Assembly: GCA_030824555.1 (NCBI GenBank)
Contig: JAVBXK010000075.1
Coordinates: 1 to 41,057 of the forward strand
Direction: 5' to 3'
Length of the DNA stretch: 41,057 nucleotides
Origin: a bacterium
Lineage (GTDB): Bacteria > Pseudomonadota > Gammaproteobacteria > Burkholderiales > Burkholderiaceae_C
Every line of letters starts with the position of its first letter. Positions within the stretch are counted from its first letter, which is position 1. Both the position numbers and the translations under genes were made by a program. Positions 18,857 to 27,353 of this stretch are shown here, piece by piece. The notes under the pieces were generated by a model that worked only from the letters and a program-made list of their open reading frames with translations, was not told where the DNA came from and did not search any database.

Positions 18857-19741
18857 ATGCACTGGCAAACATCCCGCTTCCAGATTGACCTGACCCACCC
18901 CAAAGTCATGGGTATCGTGAACGTGACACCCGATTCGTTTTCGGATGGTGGACGTTTCAACGGTGTGTCACGGGCACTTGCGCATTGCGAAGCTTTGCTG
19001 ACTCAAGGGGCTGACATATTGGACTTGGGGGCGGAGTCCACCCGCCCTGGTGCGGTGGCGGTGCCTTTGGAGCAGGAGTTGCAGCGGCTGCTGCCAGTGC
19101 TGACCGAGGCGGTAAAGCTCGGTGTGCCCATCTCCATCGACACCTACAAGCCGGAAGTCATGCAGGCTGCGCTGGACCTGGGCGCAGACATCATCAATGA
19201 CATTTGGGCGCTGCGCTTCCCTGCTGCCCTGGCTGGTGGCAAATCGGCCACTGAGGTGGTGACTGCACACCCGGCGTGTGGCGTTTGCCTGATGCACATG
19301 CACCGCGACCCGCAGTCTATGCAGGCACTGCCCATGCACGGAGACGTCAATGCACAGGTGCTTGCATTTTTGAAGCGTGAAAGTGAACGGGTAAAGGCGG
19401 TAGGAGTCAATTTTTATCGAATTTTGCTTGATCCTGGTATCGGTTTTGGCAAAACGCCTGAGCAAAACTTCAGTCTCTTGGCCAACCAGGATGCCTTGCT
19501 TGCCTTGGGGCATGGTCTGTTGGTGGGCTGGTCGCGCAAGCGCTCGCTGGGTTGGGTGCTGGGCGACGGTGGCGAACACGCAGCGGCAGACTTGGTGGCC
19601 CATCGGCGTGCTGTGGCCAGTGCCGTGGCAGCCCTTCTGGCCGTTGAGCGCGGTGCCCATGTGGTGCGCGTGCACGATGTGCGTGAAACCGTCGATGCCA
19701 TCAAGGTCTGGCAAGCGGTACAGTCCCAAGTGGCGCATTGA
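18857..19741 (+). CDS. folP: Dihydropteroate synthase
   Basis: About 294 residues from ATG 18857. Pterin-site motifs are VMGIVNVTPDSFSDGG and DLGAESTRPGA; ISIDTYKPEVM, DIINDIWAL, DPGIGFGKT and VGWSRKRSLG complete the TIM-barrel active site. It joins pterin diphosphate with p-aminobenzoate in folate synthesis. No clear ribosome binding site precedes the start. The ftsH-folP-glmM order is the normal proteobacterial arrangement. Confidence 0.96.
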   Translation: MHWQTSRFQIDLTHPKVMGIVNVTPDSFSDGGRFNGVSRALAHCEALLTQGADILDLGAESTRPGAVAVPLEQELQRLLPVLTEAVKLGVPISIDTYKPEVMQAALDLGADIINDIWALRFPAALAGGKSATEVVTAHPACGVCLMHMHRDPQSMQALPMHGDVNAQVLAFLKRESERVKAVGVNFYRILLDPGIGFGKTPEQNFSLLANQDALLALGHGLLVGWSRKRSLGWVLGDGGEHAAADLVAHRRAVASAVAALLAVERGAHVVRVHDVRETVDAIKVWQAVQSQVAH

Positions 19742-19795
19742 TGTGGTCGCGCTCACATAACAGTTTTAATTTCCAACCTGTCACACACAATTTTC

Positions 19796-21151
19796 ATGAG
19801 CAGAACCTATTTCGGTACCGACGGTATCCGTGGCACCGTCGGCCAGTCCCCCATCACACCTGACTTCATCCTGCGTTTGGCACATGCTGTCGGACGGGTG
19901 CTCAAGCGTACCGAGGCACACCCCACGGTGTTGATCGGCAAAGACACTCGGATTTCGGGGTACATGCTGGAAAGCGCCATGGAGTCGGGCTTCAATTCGG
20001 CCGGTGTGGACGTCGTATTGCTGGGCCCAGTGCCCACGCCTGCAGTGGCTTACCTTACGCGTGCACAACGTGCCAGCTTAGGCGTGGTGATCAGTGCCAG
20101 CCACAACCCGTATCCTGACAATGGCATCAAATTCTTCAGTGCTCAGGGCACCAAGTTGCCCGATGCCTGGGAAATCGAAGTCGAAAAGGCCCTGGAAGAA
20201 CCGCCAGTCTGGGCAGATTCGTCTGCTCTTGGCAAGGCTCGCAGGCTGGATGATGCAGCTGGACGCTACATTGAATTTTGCAAAAGCACCTTTCCCAACG
20301 ACTTGACGCTGAAGGGTCTCAAGATCGTTGTCGATGGTGCGCACGGTGCGGCTTACCAGATTGCACCCAAGGTTTTTCATGAGCTTGGAGCTGATGTGTT
20401 TGCCATTGGATGTTCTCCTGATGGCCTCAACATCAACTGCGGCGTGGGTGCCACCCATCCGCAGGCTCTGATCGAATCGGTGAAAGCACACGGTGCCGAT
20501 ATGGGTATTGCGCTCGATGGAGACGCTGACCGGCTTCAGATTGTGGACAGCACCGGCCGCTTGTTCAACGGCGATGAATTGCTGTTCATCATTGCCGAGG
20601 AGCGCAGGCATCGCGTGGTGTCCCGTGGCTTGCAGCCTGGCCCGGAATTGGCCGGCGTGGTCGGTACATTGATGACCAACATGGGCGTGGAACTGGCGTT
20701 GAAAGCACGTGGTTTTGAATTCGTCAGGGCGAAGGTGGGTGACCGCTATGTGCTGGAGGAGCTGGAGAAACGCGGCTGGTTGCTCGGGGGCGAGGGGTCC
20801 GGGCACTTGATTGCGCTGGATCGGCACACCACTGGAGACGGATTGGTCTCTGCGTTGCAAATATTGCTGGCGAGTGTGCGTACTGGCCGATCGCTGGCCA
20901 GTTTGTTGGATGGGGTGGACATGTTCGCGCAAACCCTCATCAACGTGCGCCTGAAGCCTGGCCAGGATTGGAAGATACACGAGGCGCTCAAAGCAGAAAC
21001 CACTGCTGTCGAAGCAGAGTTGGGGAAGGAGGGCCGAGTGCTGGTGCGTGCCAGCGGGACCGAACCCCTGTTGCGTTTGATGGTAGAGGCCAAACATGCC
21101 GACGTTGCCCGGCGTTGCGCGCAGCGTTTGGCCGATGCGTTGATTGACTGA
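19796..21151 (+). CDS. glmM: Phosphoglucosamine mutase
   Basis: 451 residues. S102 in [13 protein letters not shown] is the phosphoserine; the Mg-binding loop is [13 protein letters not shown], the sugar-binding loop GEGSGHLI and the phosphate-binding loop [14 protein letters not shown]. It converts glucosamine-6-phosphate to glucosamine-1-phosphate for UDP-GlcNAc synthesis. The length and active-site numbering match E. coli GlmM. Confidence 0.97.
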   Translation: MSRTYFGTDGIRGTVGQSPITPDFILRLAHAVGRVLKRTEAHPTVLIGKDTRISGYMLESAMESGFNSAGVDVVLLGPVPTPAVAYLTRAQRASLGVVISASHNPYPDNGIKFFSAQGTKLPDAWEIEVEKALEEPPVWADSSALGKARRLDDAAGRYIEFCKSTFPNDLTLKGLKIVVDGAHGAAYQIAPKVFHELGADVFAIGCSPDGLNINCGVGATHPQALIESVKAHGADMGIALDGDADRLQIVDSTGRLFNGDELLFIIAEERRHRVVSRGLQPGPELAGVVGTLMTNMGVELALKARGFEFVRAKVGDRYVLEELEKRGWLLGGEGSGHLIALDRHTTGDGLVSALQILLASVRTGRSLASLLDGVDMFAQTLINVRLKPGQDWKIHEALKAETTAVEAELGKEGRVLVRASGTEPLLRLMVEAKHADVARRCAQRLADALID

Positions 21152-21259
21152 CTTCACACCAAGGCTGTCTCGTCGTGTCGTCAGATTTTTTGCCGACCAC
21201 TTGCATCAGTTTCATTCAAAATGTGACTGCAGGGTGCGATATGCAGGCAATTTTGACCT

Positions 21260-21265
21260 TATAAT
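21260..21265 (+). promoter_or_regulatory. -10 element of the tRNA-Pro promoter
   Basis: A consensus TATAAT lies 11 bases before the mature tRNA 5' end. No good -35 box is seen at the usual distance. The stretch GCTAGTC before the tRNA has little discriminator-like GC content. Confidence 0.5.
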
Positions 21266-21276
21266 TTAAGGCTAGT

Positions 21277-21353
21277 CGGGGCGTAGCGCAGCCTGGTAGC
21301 GCATCTGCTTTGGGAGCAGAGGGTCGTGAGTTCGAATCCCACCGCCCCGACCA
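21277..21353 (+). tRNA. tRNA-Pro (anticodon TGG)
   Basis: Cloverleaf folds by eye: acceptor CGGGGCG/CGCCCCG, D-arm GCGC...GCGC, anticodon stem TCTGC/GCAGA with loop TTTGGGA, T-loop TTCGAAT, discriminator A and encoded CCA. The anticodon TGG reads CCN proline codons. Confidence 0.97.
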
Positions 21354-21360
21354 TCACTTC

Positions 21361-21402
21361 AAAAAATTGGCCTCATGCCCTGGGTGTGTCGGCCTTTTTT
21401 TT
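21361..21402 (+). terminator. Likely terminator between the two tRNAs
   Basis: AAAAAATTGGCC pairs imperfectly with GGCCTTTTTTTT across an 18-base loop, ending in eight T residues just after tRNA-Pro. Confidence 0.5.
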
Positions 21403-21414
21403 CGTCTCGCAGTT

Positions 21415-21491
21415 CTGCCCGTAGCTCAGTTGGATAGAGCACCGGCCTTCTAAGCCGGTGGCCGCTGGTTCGAACCCAGCCGGGCAGACCA
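21415..21491 (+). tRNA. tRNA-Arg (anticodon TCT)
   Basis: Acceptor CTGCCCG/CGGGCAG, D-loop AGTTGGATA, anticodon stem CCGGC/GCCGG with loop CTTCTAA, T-arm GCTGG-TTCGAAC-CCAGC, discriminator A and encoded CCA. The anticodon TCT reads AGA/AGG arginine codons. Confidence 0.97.
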
Positions 21492-21592
21492 CTTACATGC
21501 CGGTATCCCATTCACACGAATTTCACGCAGCGCTTCAAGCGTTCTGGGTGTCTGCAGCTGTTGGGTTATCGATACACAAGTTTTAAAAGATA

Positions 21593-21649
21593 GCATCAAT
21601 TGATGCCAGTATTGCGAGCAAGGTCAATAACGTTCACATTATTGACCTT
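21593..21649. terminator. Palindrome and long hairpin downstream of the acyl-CoA dehydrogenase gene
   Basis: GCATCAATTGATGC (21593-21606) is a perfect 14-base palindrome. Thirteen bases further on, AAGGTCAATAA (21620-21630) and TTATTGACCTT (21639-21649) form a perfect 11-bp stem with an 8-base loop. The hairpin starts about 25 bases past the minus-strand stop codon and probably ends that transcript; no T run is present. Confidence 0.5.
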
Positions 21650-21674
21650 GTTTACAGTGCACTCAGTACAGGCT

Positions 21675-22934
21675 TCAGCAGCCTCGTGTGATAGGGATCT
21701 CCACCTCTTTGGGGGCCACCAGGTGCTTGGCCAGTTCCAGCTTGGCAATGGCGTTGCGGTGGACTTCGTCCGGGCCGTCGGCCAGACGCAGCGTGCGCTG
21801 AAGGGCGTACGCGTAGGCCAGGGGGAAGTCATCTGACACTCCAGCGCCCCCGTGTGCTTGAATGGCCCAGTCGATCACCTTGCCCGCCACGTTCGGCGCC
21901 ACCACCTTGATCATTGCAATTTCGCTGCGTGCTACCTTGTTGCCAACGGTGTCCATCATGTAGGCCGCTTTGAGTGTGAGCAGGCGGGCTTGGTCGATCA
22001 GGCAACGCGATTCAGCAATGCGCTCATGCCAAACCGATTGCGCCGCAATGGGTTTGCCGAATGCAACGCGTGTGTTCAGGCGTTTGCACATCAGTTCCAA
22101 CGCCCGCTCGGCAGCGCCAATGGACCGCATGCAGTGGTGGATACGGCCGGGGCCAAGGCGACCTTGGGCAATTTCAAAACCACGGCCTTCACCGAGCAAC
22201 AGGTTGCTGACCGGCACGCGAACGTTCGTCAACACCACTTCCATGTGTCCATGCGGGGCATCGTCGTAGCCAAACACACTCAGTGCGCGCACCACTTCCA
22301 CACCTGGTGCGTTGGATGGCACGAGGACCATCGATTGCTGCTGGTGCCTCCCTGCCAACGGGTCGGTCTTGCCCATGACGATGTAGACGGCGCAGCGCGG
22401 GTCGCCAGCACCGGAAGACCACCATTTCCGACCATTGACGACATATTCATCTCCGTCGCGCTCAATTCGGCACTGAACGTTGGTGGCATCCGATGACGCA
22501 ACTTCGGGCTCAGTCATCAGGAATGCAGACCGGATGTCACCTCGCAACAGCGGTTCCAGCCACTGGTCTTTTTGCGCTTCTGTGCCGTAACGCTCAATGG
22601 TTTCCATGTTGCCAGTATCGGGTGCAGAGCAGTTGAACACTTCAGCGGCGAACGGGACGCGACCCATGATCTCGCACATGGGCGCGTATTCAAGGTTGGT
22701 CAGACCTTCAGGCGCACGTGCCGAACTGGGCAGGAACAGGTTCCACAGGCCTGCCGCCTTGGCCTTGGGTTTCAGTTCCTCGATCAACTTGGTCGGCACC
22801 CAGGCGTTCCCTTTGGCCCTGTTGGCTGCAATTTCAGCAAAGAAAAGGCCTTCGTTGGGGTAGATGTGCTCGTCCATGAACGCAAGCAGTTTGGCTTGCA
22901 TGTGCTTGACCTTGGGCGTGTAGTCGAATTGCAT
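21675..22934 (-). CDS. Acyl-CoA dehydrogenase family protein (ACAD10/11- or LvaC-like by context)
   Basis: 419 residues with the ACAD fold: N-terminal helical domain, beta domain with [18 protein letters not shown] (FAD/substrate contact), and C-terminal helices with [18 protein letters not shown]. Its start has AGGAAAC seven bases upstream. The next gene upstream encodes an APH-like phosphotransferase; this pairing is the domain pair of human ACAD10/11 and of the bacterial levulinate (Lva) pathway, where the kinase phosphorylates a 4-hydroxyacyl-CoA and the ACAD-like enzyme removes the phosphate. Ordinary dehydrogenation of branched or medium acyl-CoAs is the alternative. Confidence 0.85.
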   Translation of the reverse strand: MQFDYTPKVKHMQAKLLAFMDEHIYPNEGLFFAEIAANRAKGNAWVPTKLIEELKPKAKAAGLWNLFLPSSARAPEGLTNLEYAPMCEIMGRVPFAAEVFNCSAPDTGNMETIERYGTEAQKDQWLEPLLRGDIRSAFLMTEPEVASSDATNVQCRIERDGDEYVVNGRKWWSSGAGDPRCAVYIVMGKTDPLAGRHQQQSMVLVPSNAPGVEVVRALSVFGYDDAPHGHMEVVLTNVRVPVSNLLLGEGRGFEIAQGRLGPGRIHHCMRSIGAAERALELMCKRLNTRVAFGKPIAAQSVWHERIAESRCLIDQARLLTLKAAYMMDTVGNKVARSEIAMIKVVAPNVAGKVIDWAIQAHGGAGVSDDFPLAYAYALQRTLRLADGPDEVHRNAIAKLELAKHLVAPKEVEIPITRGC

Positions 22935-23000
22935 GATGTGTTTCCTGGCGGTTGAAAGGGCGACGAACTGAAAGAATGTGTGGGGCCGGTGATGGGGCGT

Positions 23001-24092
23001 TCAACACCTGGCTTGCTGCGCCAGCTGCCATGCCTTGCGTGCCATGGGCACGGCACCTGCGGCAGATTGCAGTGCCTGCGCACTGGAGGCCGTCCCGGTC
23101 TGCACGCGTTTGGCGATGCCTTGCAAAATGGCCGCCAAGCGGAACATGTTGTAGGCGAGGTAAAAATTCCAGTCGACCTTCAGTGCCTCGGGCAGGATGA
23201 ACCCGGTGCGCTCGCAATACAAACGGATGTATTCGTCTTCTGACGGTATGCCCAGTGTGGCAAGGTCAAGCCCGGCAATGCCCCGGAATGCGCCTGGCTC
23301 GATGTGCCACGACATGCAGTGGTAACTGAAGTCGGCAAGCGGGTGGCCTATGGTGGACAGCTCCCAGTCCAGCACCGCCCAGGCACTGGGCTGCGCGGGG
23401 TCGAACATAAGGTTGTCCATGCGGTAGTCACCATGGACGATAGAAACCGTGGAATCTGTCAGTGCGCTGGAGGGAATGTTTGCAGGCAGCCAGTCGATCA
23501 GCGCATCCATTTCAGGTATGGGCTGCGTCACCGAAGACAGGTACTGTTTACTCCAGCGGCCGATCTGGCGTTCAAAGTAGTTGCCGGGTTTGCCGTAGTC
23601 AGGCAACCCCACAGCAACGTGGTCCACCTTGTGGAGCTCAGCCAACACCCGGTTCATTTCAAGGTAAATGCCTCGGCGTTGCGCGGGCGTCATGCCCGGC
23701 AATGACTGGTCCCAATAGACCTTGCCTGGCACATAGGCCATGACGTAGAACGCCCGCCCGATCACGGATTCGTCTTCACACAGCACGTGCATGTCGGCAA
23801 CTGGCACGGCGGTCTGCCGCAGCGCTGCCATGACACGGTATTCGCGCTCGATGGCGTGTGCCGAGGGTAGCAGCATGGCCACTGGCCCTGGCTTGGCTCG
23901 CATCACGTAAGCGCAGCCTGGGTTTGTGAGCTTGTAGGTCGGATTGGACTGGCCGCCCTTGAACATTTCCACACTGAGCGGACCTTTGAAGCCGGGCAGG
24001 TTGCTGCTCAACCAGGCTGCCAGTTTGTCAGTGTCGAATGCGTGAGAACCGGAAACGGCACGTGTGCCGTCAAATGCGTTGGGTGCTTCCAT
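23001..24092 (-). CDS. APH-like phosphotransferase of the ACAD10/11 N-terminal type
   Basis: A 363-residue protein with the aminoglycoside phosphotransferase/choline kinase fold. The catalytic loop is VHGDYRMDN (about two thirds along) and the metal-binding aspartate is in VLDWELSTIGHPLAD. The N-terminal part has QSNPTYKL, a nucleotide-binding loop, and VMRAKPGP with the lysine. Drug resistance is unlikely given the neighbouring acyl-CoA genes; phosphorylation of hydroxyacyl-CoA is the better inference. It ends 66 bases before the acyl-CoA dehydrogenase start. Confidence 0.85.
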   Translation of the reverse strand: MEAPNAFDGTRAVSGSHAFDTDKLAAWLSSNLPGFKGPLSVEMFKGGQSNPTYKLTNPGCAYVMRAKPGPVAMLLPSAHAIEREYRVMAALRQTAVPVADMHVLCEDESVIGRAFYVMAYVPGKVYWDQSLPGMTPAQRRGIYLEMNRVLAELHKVDHVAVGLPDYGKPGNYFERQIGRWSKQYLSSVTQPIPEMDALIDWLPANIPSSALTDSTVSIVHGDYRMDNLMFDPAQPSAWAVLDWELSTIGHPLADFSYHCMSWHIEPGAFRGIAGLDLATLGIPSEDEYIRLYCERTGFILPEALKVDWNFYLAYNMFRLAAILQGIAKRVQTGTASSAQALQSAAGAVPMARKAWQLAQQARC

Positions 24093-24157
24093 CGTCTGTC
24101 TTCGGGGTTAGGGGTGAATGTGTCCTGTCGAAGCCAGACGCCGGTGTGCACCGCTGC

Positions 24158-24877
24158 TCAGGTGTCCGCCTCCGATATACGCAGCAGTTTTTCTCGCAGC
24201 CTGACCACCAGGCCACCGGGTTCGATACGGATGGCTCCCTCGCGCTCCATGGCTTTGAGTTCCTGGTTGACCCGTTGCCGCGAGGCACCCAGCAGTTGTG
24301 CCAGTTCTTCCTGAGCCAGTTGCAGGCCGATACGGGTTTCGTTGCCATCTGCCAGGCACGGCACACCGTAACTGCGTGCCAGGTGCAGCAGCTGCTTGGC
24401 CAAACGTGCCCGCAGGGGCAGGGTGTTGAGGTCTTCGACCAATCCGAAGAGCTGTCGGATGCGCCGTGCTTGCAGGCGCATCAGGGCTTCGTACAACTCG
24501 ACGTGAATGGTGAGGATTTTTTGAAAATCGTTTCGGGCTACGCACAACAACGTGGTGGGTCCGTGGGCATAGGCATCGTGCGTGCGCTGGTCGCCGTCGA
24601 ACATCGCCACATCGCCAAACCAGACCCCAGGCTCGACATAGGTCAACGTGATCAATTTGCCCGACAGGGACGTGGAACTGACCCGCACGGCACCCTTGGC
24701 CACGGCAGTCCACTCCGTGGGTGGATCGCCACGGGCCGTGATCAGGTCGCTGTCCTTGTACCGTTTGACGTAGGCGCATCGAAGAATGTCGTGTCTCAGC
24801 GACGGGGATAGTGTGGAAAACCAGCGGCCACCGTTGATGGCCTCGCGTTCTTCCATTGTCAGAATGGGTTCATCCAT
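24158..24877 (-). CDS. Crp/Fnr-family transcriptional regulator
   Basis: About 239 residues from ATG 24877 (MDEPILTMEE). An N-terminal cyclic-nucleotide-binding-like beta barrel (GAVRVSSTSLSGKLITLTYVEPGVWFGDVAMFDG) is followed by a dimer helix and a winged HTH (LAQEELAQLLGASRQRVNQELKAME). No cysteine cluster for an Fe-S centre is seen, so an FNR-type oxygen sensor is unlikely. Placed within the acyl-CoA cluster and same strand, it is a candidate local regulator. Confidence 0.88.
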   Translation of the reverse strand: MDEPILTMEEREAINGGRWFSTLSPSLRHDILRCAYVKRYKDSDLITARGDPPTEWTAVAKGAVRVSSTSLSGKLITLTYVEPGVWFGDVAMFDGDQRTHDAYAHGPTTLLCVARNDFQKILTIHVELYEALMRLQARRIRQLFGLVEDLNTLPLRARLAKQLLHLARSYGVPCLADGNETRIGLQLAQEELAQLLGASRQRVNQELKAMEREGAIRIEPGGLVVRLREKLLRISEADT

Positions 24878-24991
24878 GGTCTGTCTTTTCAGTGACTCGG
24901 TTGCGCTGCATTGTCGCAACGGGGACGGGGTGGTGTGCGTGGAACGAAGGCGTTGCCAGTCACACAGGTGTCAAGGTCTCGACGGTGGTGC

Positions 24992-25756
24992 CTACCGTTT
25001 TTCGAGGAGTGTGTGCATGCGACCCATGGCATCGTCCCCGGTCAGGTGGCGCAAAAAATGTGATTTTTCGGCTTGCAGGTGAACTGAAAGCGTAGCGCCG
25101 TGAACGTCGTTTGCCAGCTCCTTGATGCTGGCCATGGCCGCACCTGATTGCTGGGCCAGCGTTGTCGCCAGTGTCAAACTGGTTCGCAAGGCCTGCCCGT
25201 CTGGTGCCAGTTGAGTGACGACGCCCAGGTCATGCAACCGCTTGGCCGATATGGCTGCACCTGTCAGCATCAACTGCATGGCCGTTGCTCTGGGCAGCAA
25301 GTTAATCAGGTGCCAGGTTGCCCCGCCGTCAGGTGACAGCCCTACATTGACATGCGCAAGCTTGAACAGGCTGGAGTCACCCGCAACGATCAGGTCACAG
25401 GCCAGCGCCAAGGAAAAGCCAGCGCCAGCAGCCACGCCTTCGACGCAAGCGATCACGGGTTTGGGGAAGGTCCGTATGGCTTCTACCCAGCCGTGCAAAC
25501 CATCCACGTCGGCAGCCCGCTCGGCAGGGGCCCTGTTTTGGCTTTGAGACAGGCGAACCAAATTGCCTCCGGATGAAAAGCAAGGGCCTTCTCCTGTGAG
25601 CACCACACAAGCCACGTCGCGAGCCGATTCAGCTGCGTTCAGGGCTTCAACGCCTGCGGCATACATGCTGGGGTCCAGGGCGTTGCGATACGCTGGGTTG
25701 CTGATGCTGAGCACCAGCGTGCCGTCAACCACTTCGCTTTTGAGCGCGGCGCTCAT
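24992..25756 (-). CDS. Enoyl-CoA hydratase/isomerase family protein
   Basis: 254 residues, crotonase fold. The oxyanion-hole segments are CFSSGGNLVRL and GVAAGAGFSLALACDL. At the position of the first catalytic glutamate of classical hydratases (QPEI) this protein has LAHV, and the later segment is LSPDGGATWHL, with the aspartate seen in PaaG-like isomerases. An isomerase or other crotonase reaction is therefore more likely than simple hydration. Its ATG lies one base after the stop of the 3-hydroxyacyl-CoA dehydrogenase gene, so the two are co-translated. Confidence 0.85.
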   Translation of the reverse strand: MSAALKSEVVDGTLVLSISNPAYRNALDPSMYAAGVEALNAAESARDVACVVLTGEGPCFSSGGNLVRLSQSQNRAPAERAADVDGLHGWVEAIRTFPKPVIACVEGVAAGAGFSLALACDLIVAGDSSLFKLAHVNVGLSPDGGATWHLINLLPRATAMQLMLTGAAISAKRLHDLGVVTQLAPDGQALRTSLTLATTLAQQSGAAMASIKELANDVHGATLSVHLQAEKSHFLRHLTGDDAMGRMHTLLEKR

Positions 25757-25757
25757 G

Positions 25758-27278
25758 TCAGAGTTCTTCCTGCTGAAGACTCAGCCCCAGTGCGCCACGT
25801 CGACGCAACCATGGCGACGGGCGATAGCGTGGATCACCATAAACCGTTTGAAGGTTGAACAGGATTTCCAGTACGTTGCCTGGGCCTAACTGGTCGCCCA
25901 GGGCCAACGGGCCTTTTGGGTAGCCCAGGCCGAGTTTCACCGCGGTGTCCAGATCGCTCGGGGTGCAGATACCTTGCTGGCACATGTCGGCAGCGATGTT
26001 GACGATGTGCGCCAGCACGCGTTGAGTCACGAAACCACCACTGTCTCGAATGACACTGACCGGTTTGCCATCTTGCGAGAACAAAGCCCATGCGGCGTCC
26101 CGCATGTCGGCTCGGGTGGCCGGATTGGTGGCCAGCACGCGCCTGCGGGTGGTTGCGTCGTCTAGCAGCATGTCGATCCCTACTGTGCGCGTGGCATCGA
26201 GTCGCTCCACCGCTGCCACGGTGGTCACGTCAAACCCCAGCGGCGCGACGAGGATCAACGCCTGGGCTGACGGAGTGGATGTAGTTTCTATTTTTGCGTT
26301 CAGATTTTTCAGCAACTGGTACAACTCGGCACGGCGTGCCGCCTTGGGCGAAACCCAAACGGGTGGCAAATCCGTGACGATGGGGGGCAATGGCGCATCG
26401 GGTTTGACAGCAGTGCCGTTGTCATACGCGTAAAAGCCCAAGCCTGTTTTCTTGCCTAACACCCTGCCTGCCAACCGCTGGGCAGTGATGACGCTGGGCC
26501 GATACCGGGGTTCCTGGTAATACTGGTTGTAAACGGACTCCATGACTGGATGTGAGACGTCCAAGCCGGTCAGGTCCATCAGCTCGAGTGGGCCGAGCTT
26601 GAAGTCTGCTTGGTCTTTCAGGATGTTGTCGATGGTGGCGATGTCAGCCACACGTTCGCCTAACACGCGAAGTGCTTCGGTGCCGTAGGCCCGTCCAGCG
26701 TGGTTGACGATGAAGCCTGGGGTGTCCTGTGCCACCACGGGTGTGTGCCCCATTTGCTTTGCAAAGAGTACTAATTTCTGCACAACTTCCGGTGAGGTTT
26801 TCAGACCGGGAATGACCTCGACCACCCGCATCAAGGGAACAGGGTTGAAGAAATGAAAGCCGACGACCTGGGCCTCCCTGTTCAGATCCGCCGCGATCGC
26901 AGTGATGGACAGGGAAGATGTGTTCGTCGCGAGCACGGTTGTATCGGATGTGACCGCCATCAAATCCGTCATCAGCGCTCGCTTGACAGTGAGGTCTTCG
27001 ATCACCGCCTCGACGATCAGGTCGCATTGGGCCAAGTCAGGCAACGCGTTGACGGCGGACAACCGGCCGCTGTTGGCCTGAGCTTCTGCCTGGCTCAGTT
27101 TGCCTTTTTCGGCCAGTTTCGCCCATTGACCATGAACGGCCTTTATGGCTTGTTCGGCCACGCCTGGCTGGGTGTCTAGCAGCAGCACCTCGCTGCCAGC
27201 CTGAGCGGCAATCTGGGCAATGCCGCGACCTATGGTGCCAGCACCCACGATGCCAACGCGTTCAAATGCAGAAAACAT
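25758..27278 (-). CDS. 3-hydroxyacyl-CoA dehydrogenase, PaaH-like
   Basis: About 506 residues from ATG 27278 (MFSAFERVGIVGAGTIG). NAD-binding GAGTIGRGIAQIAA, the catalytic region VGFHFFNPVPLMRVVEV with the histidine, and NTSSLSIT are intact. Two C-terminal 3HCDH domains follow, the second with GGFVTQRVLAHIVN, giving the ~500-residue PaaH/PaaC size rather than the short Hbd type. It oxidises L-3-hydroxyacyl-CoA to 3-ketoacyl-CoA. The longer open frame to 27563 has no family similarity and is ignored. A GTG four codons upstream is a possible alternative start. Confidence 0.9.
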   Translation of the reverse strand: MFSAFERVGIVGAGTIGRGIAQIAAQAGSEVLLLDTQPGVAEQAIKAVHGQWAKLAEKGKLSQAEAQANSGRLSAVNALPDLAQCDLIVEAVIEDLTVKRALMTDLMAVTSDTTVLATNTSSLSITAIAADLNREAQVVGFHFFNPVPLMRVVEVIPGLKTSPEVVQKLVLFAKQMGHTPVVAQDTPGFIVNHAGRAYGTEALRVLGERVADIATIDNILKDQADFKLGPLELMDLTGLDVSHPVMESVYNQYYQEPRYRPSVITAQRLAGRVLGKKTGLGFYAYDNGTAVKPDAPLPPIVTDLPPVWVSPKAARRAELYQLLKNLNAKIETTSTPSAQALILVAPLGFDVTTVAAVERLDATRTVGIDMLLDDATTRRRVLATNPATRADMRDAAWALFSQDGKPVSVIRDSGGFVTQRVLAHIVNIAADMCQQGICTPSDLDTAVKLGLGYPKGPLALGDQLGPGNVLEILFNLQTVYGDPRYRPSPWLRRRGALGLSLQQEEL

Positions 27279-27353
27279 ACGAATGCTCACAAAAAAAAGA
27301 GGAACTATGCCACCTGTGACAGAATGGCGCGGATCAATCAGGGGCGAGGATTT

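Noticed and set aside
21277-21491. tRNA-Pro/tRNA-Arg as attachment site of the integrase element
   Set aside because: The tRNAs are over 9 kb from the integrase, with intact chromosomal genes between and no partial tRNA copy near 30.7 kb.
23001-24092. Aminoglycoside resistance gene
   Set aside because: Only the kinase fold is shared; the sequence type and acyl-CoA neighbours fit the ACAD10/11-type phosphotransferase.
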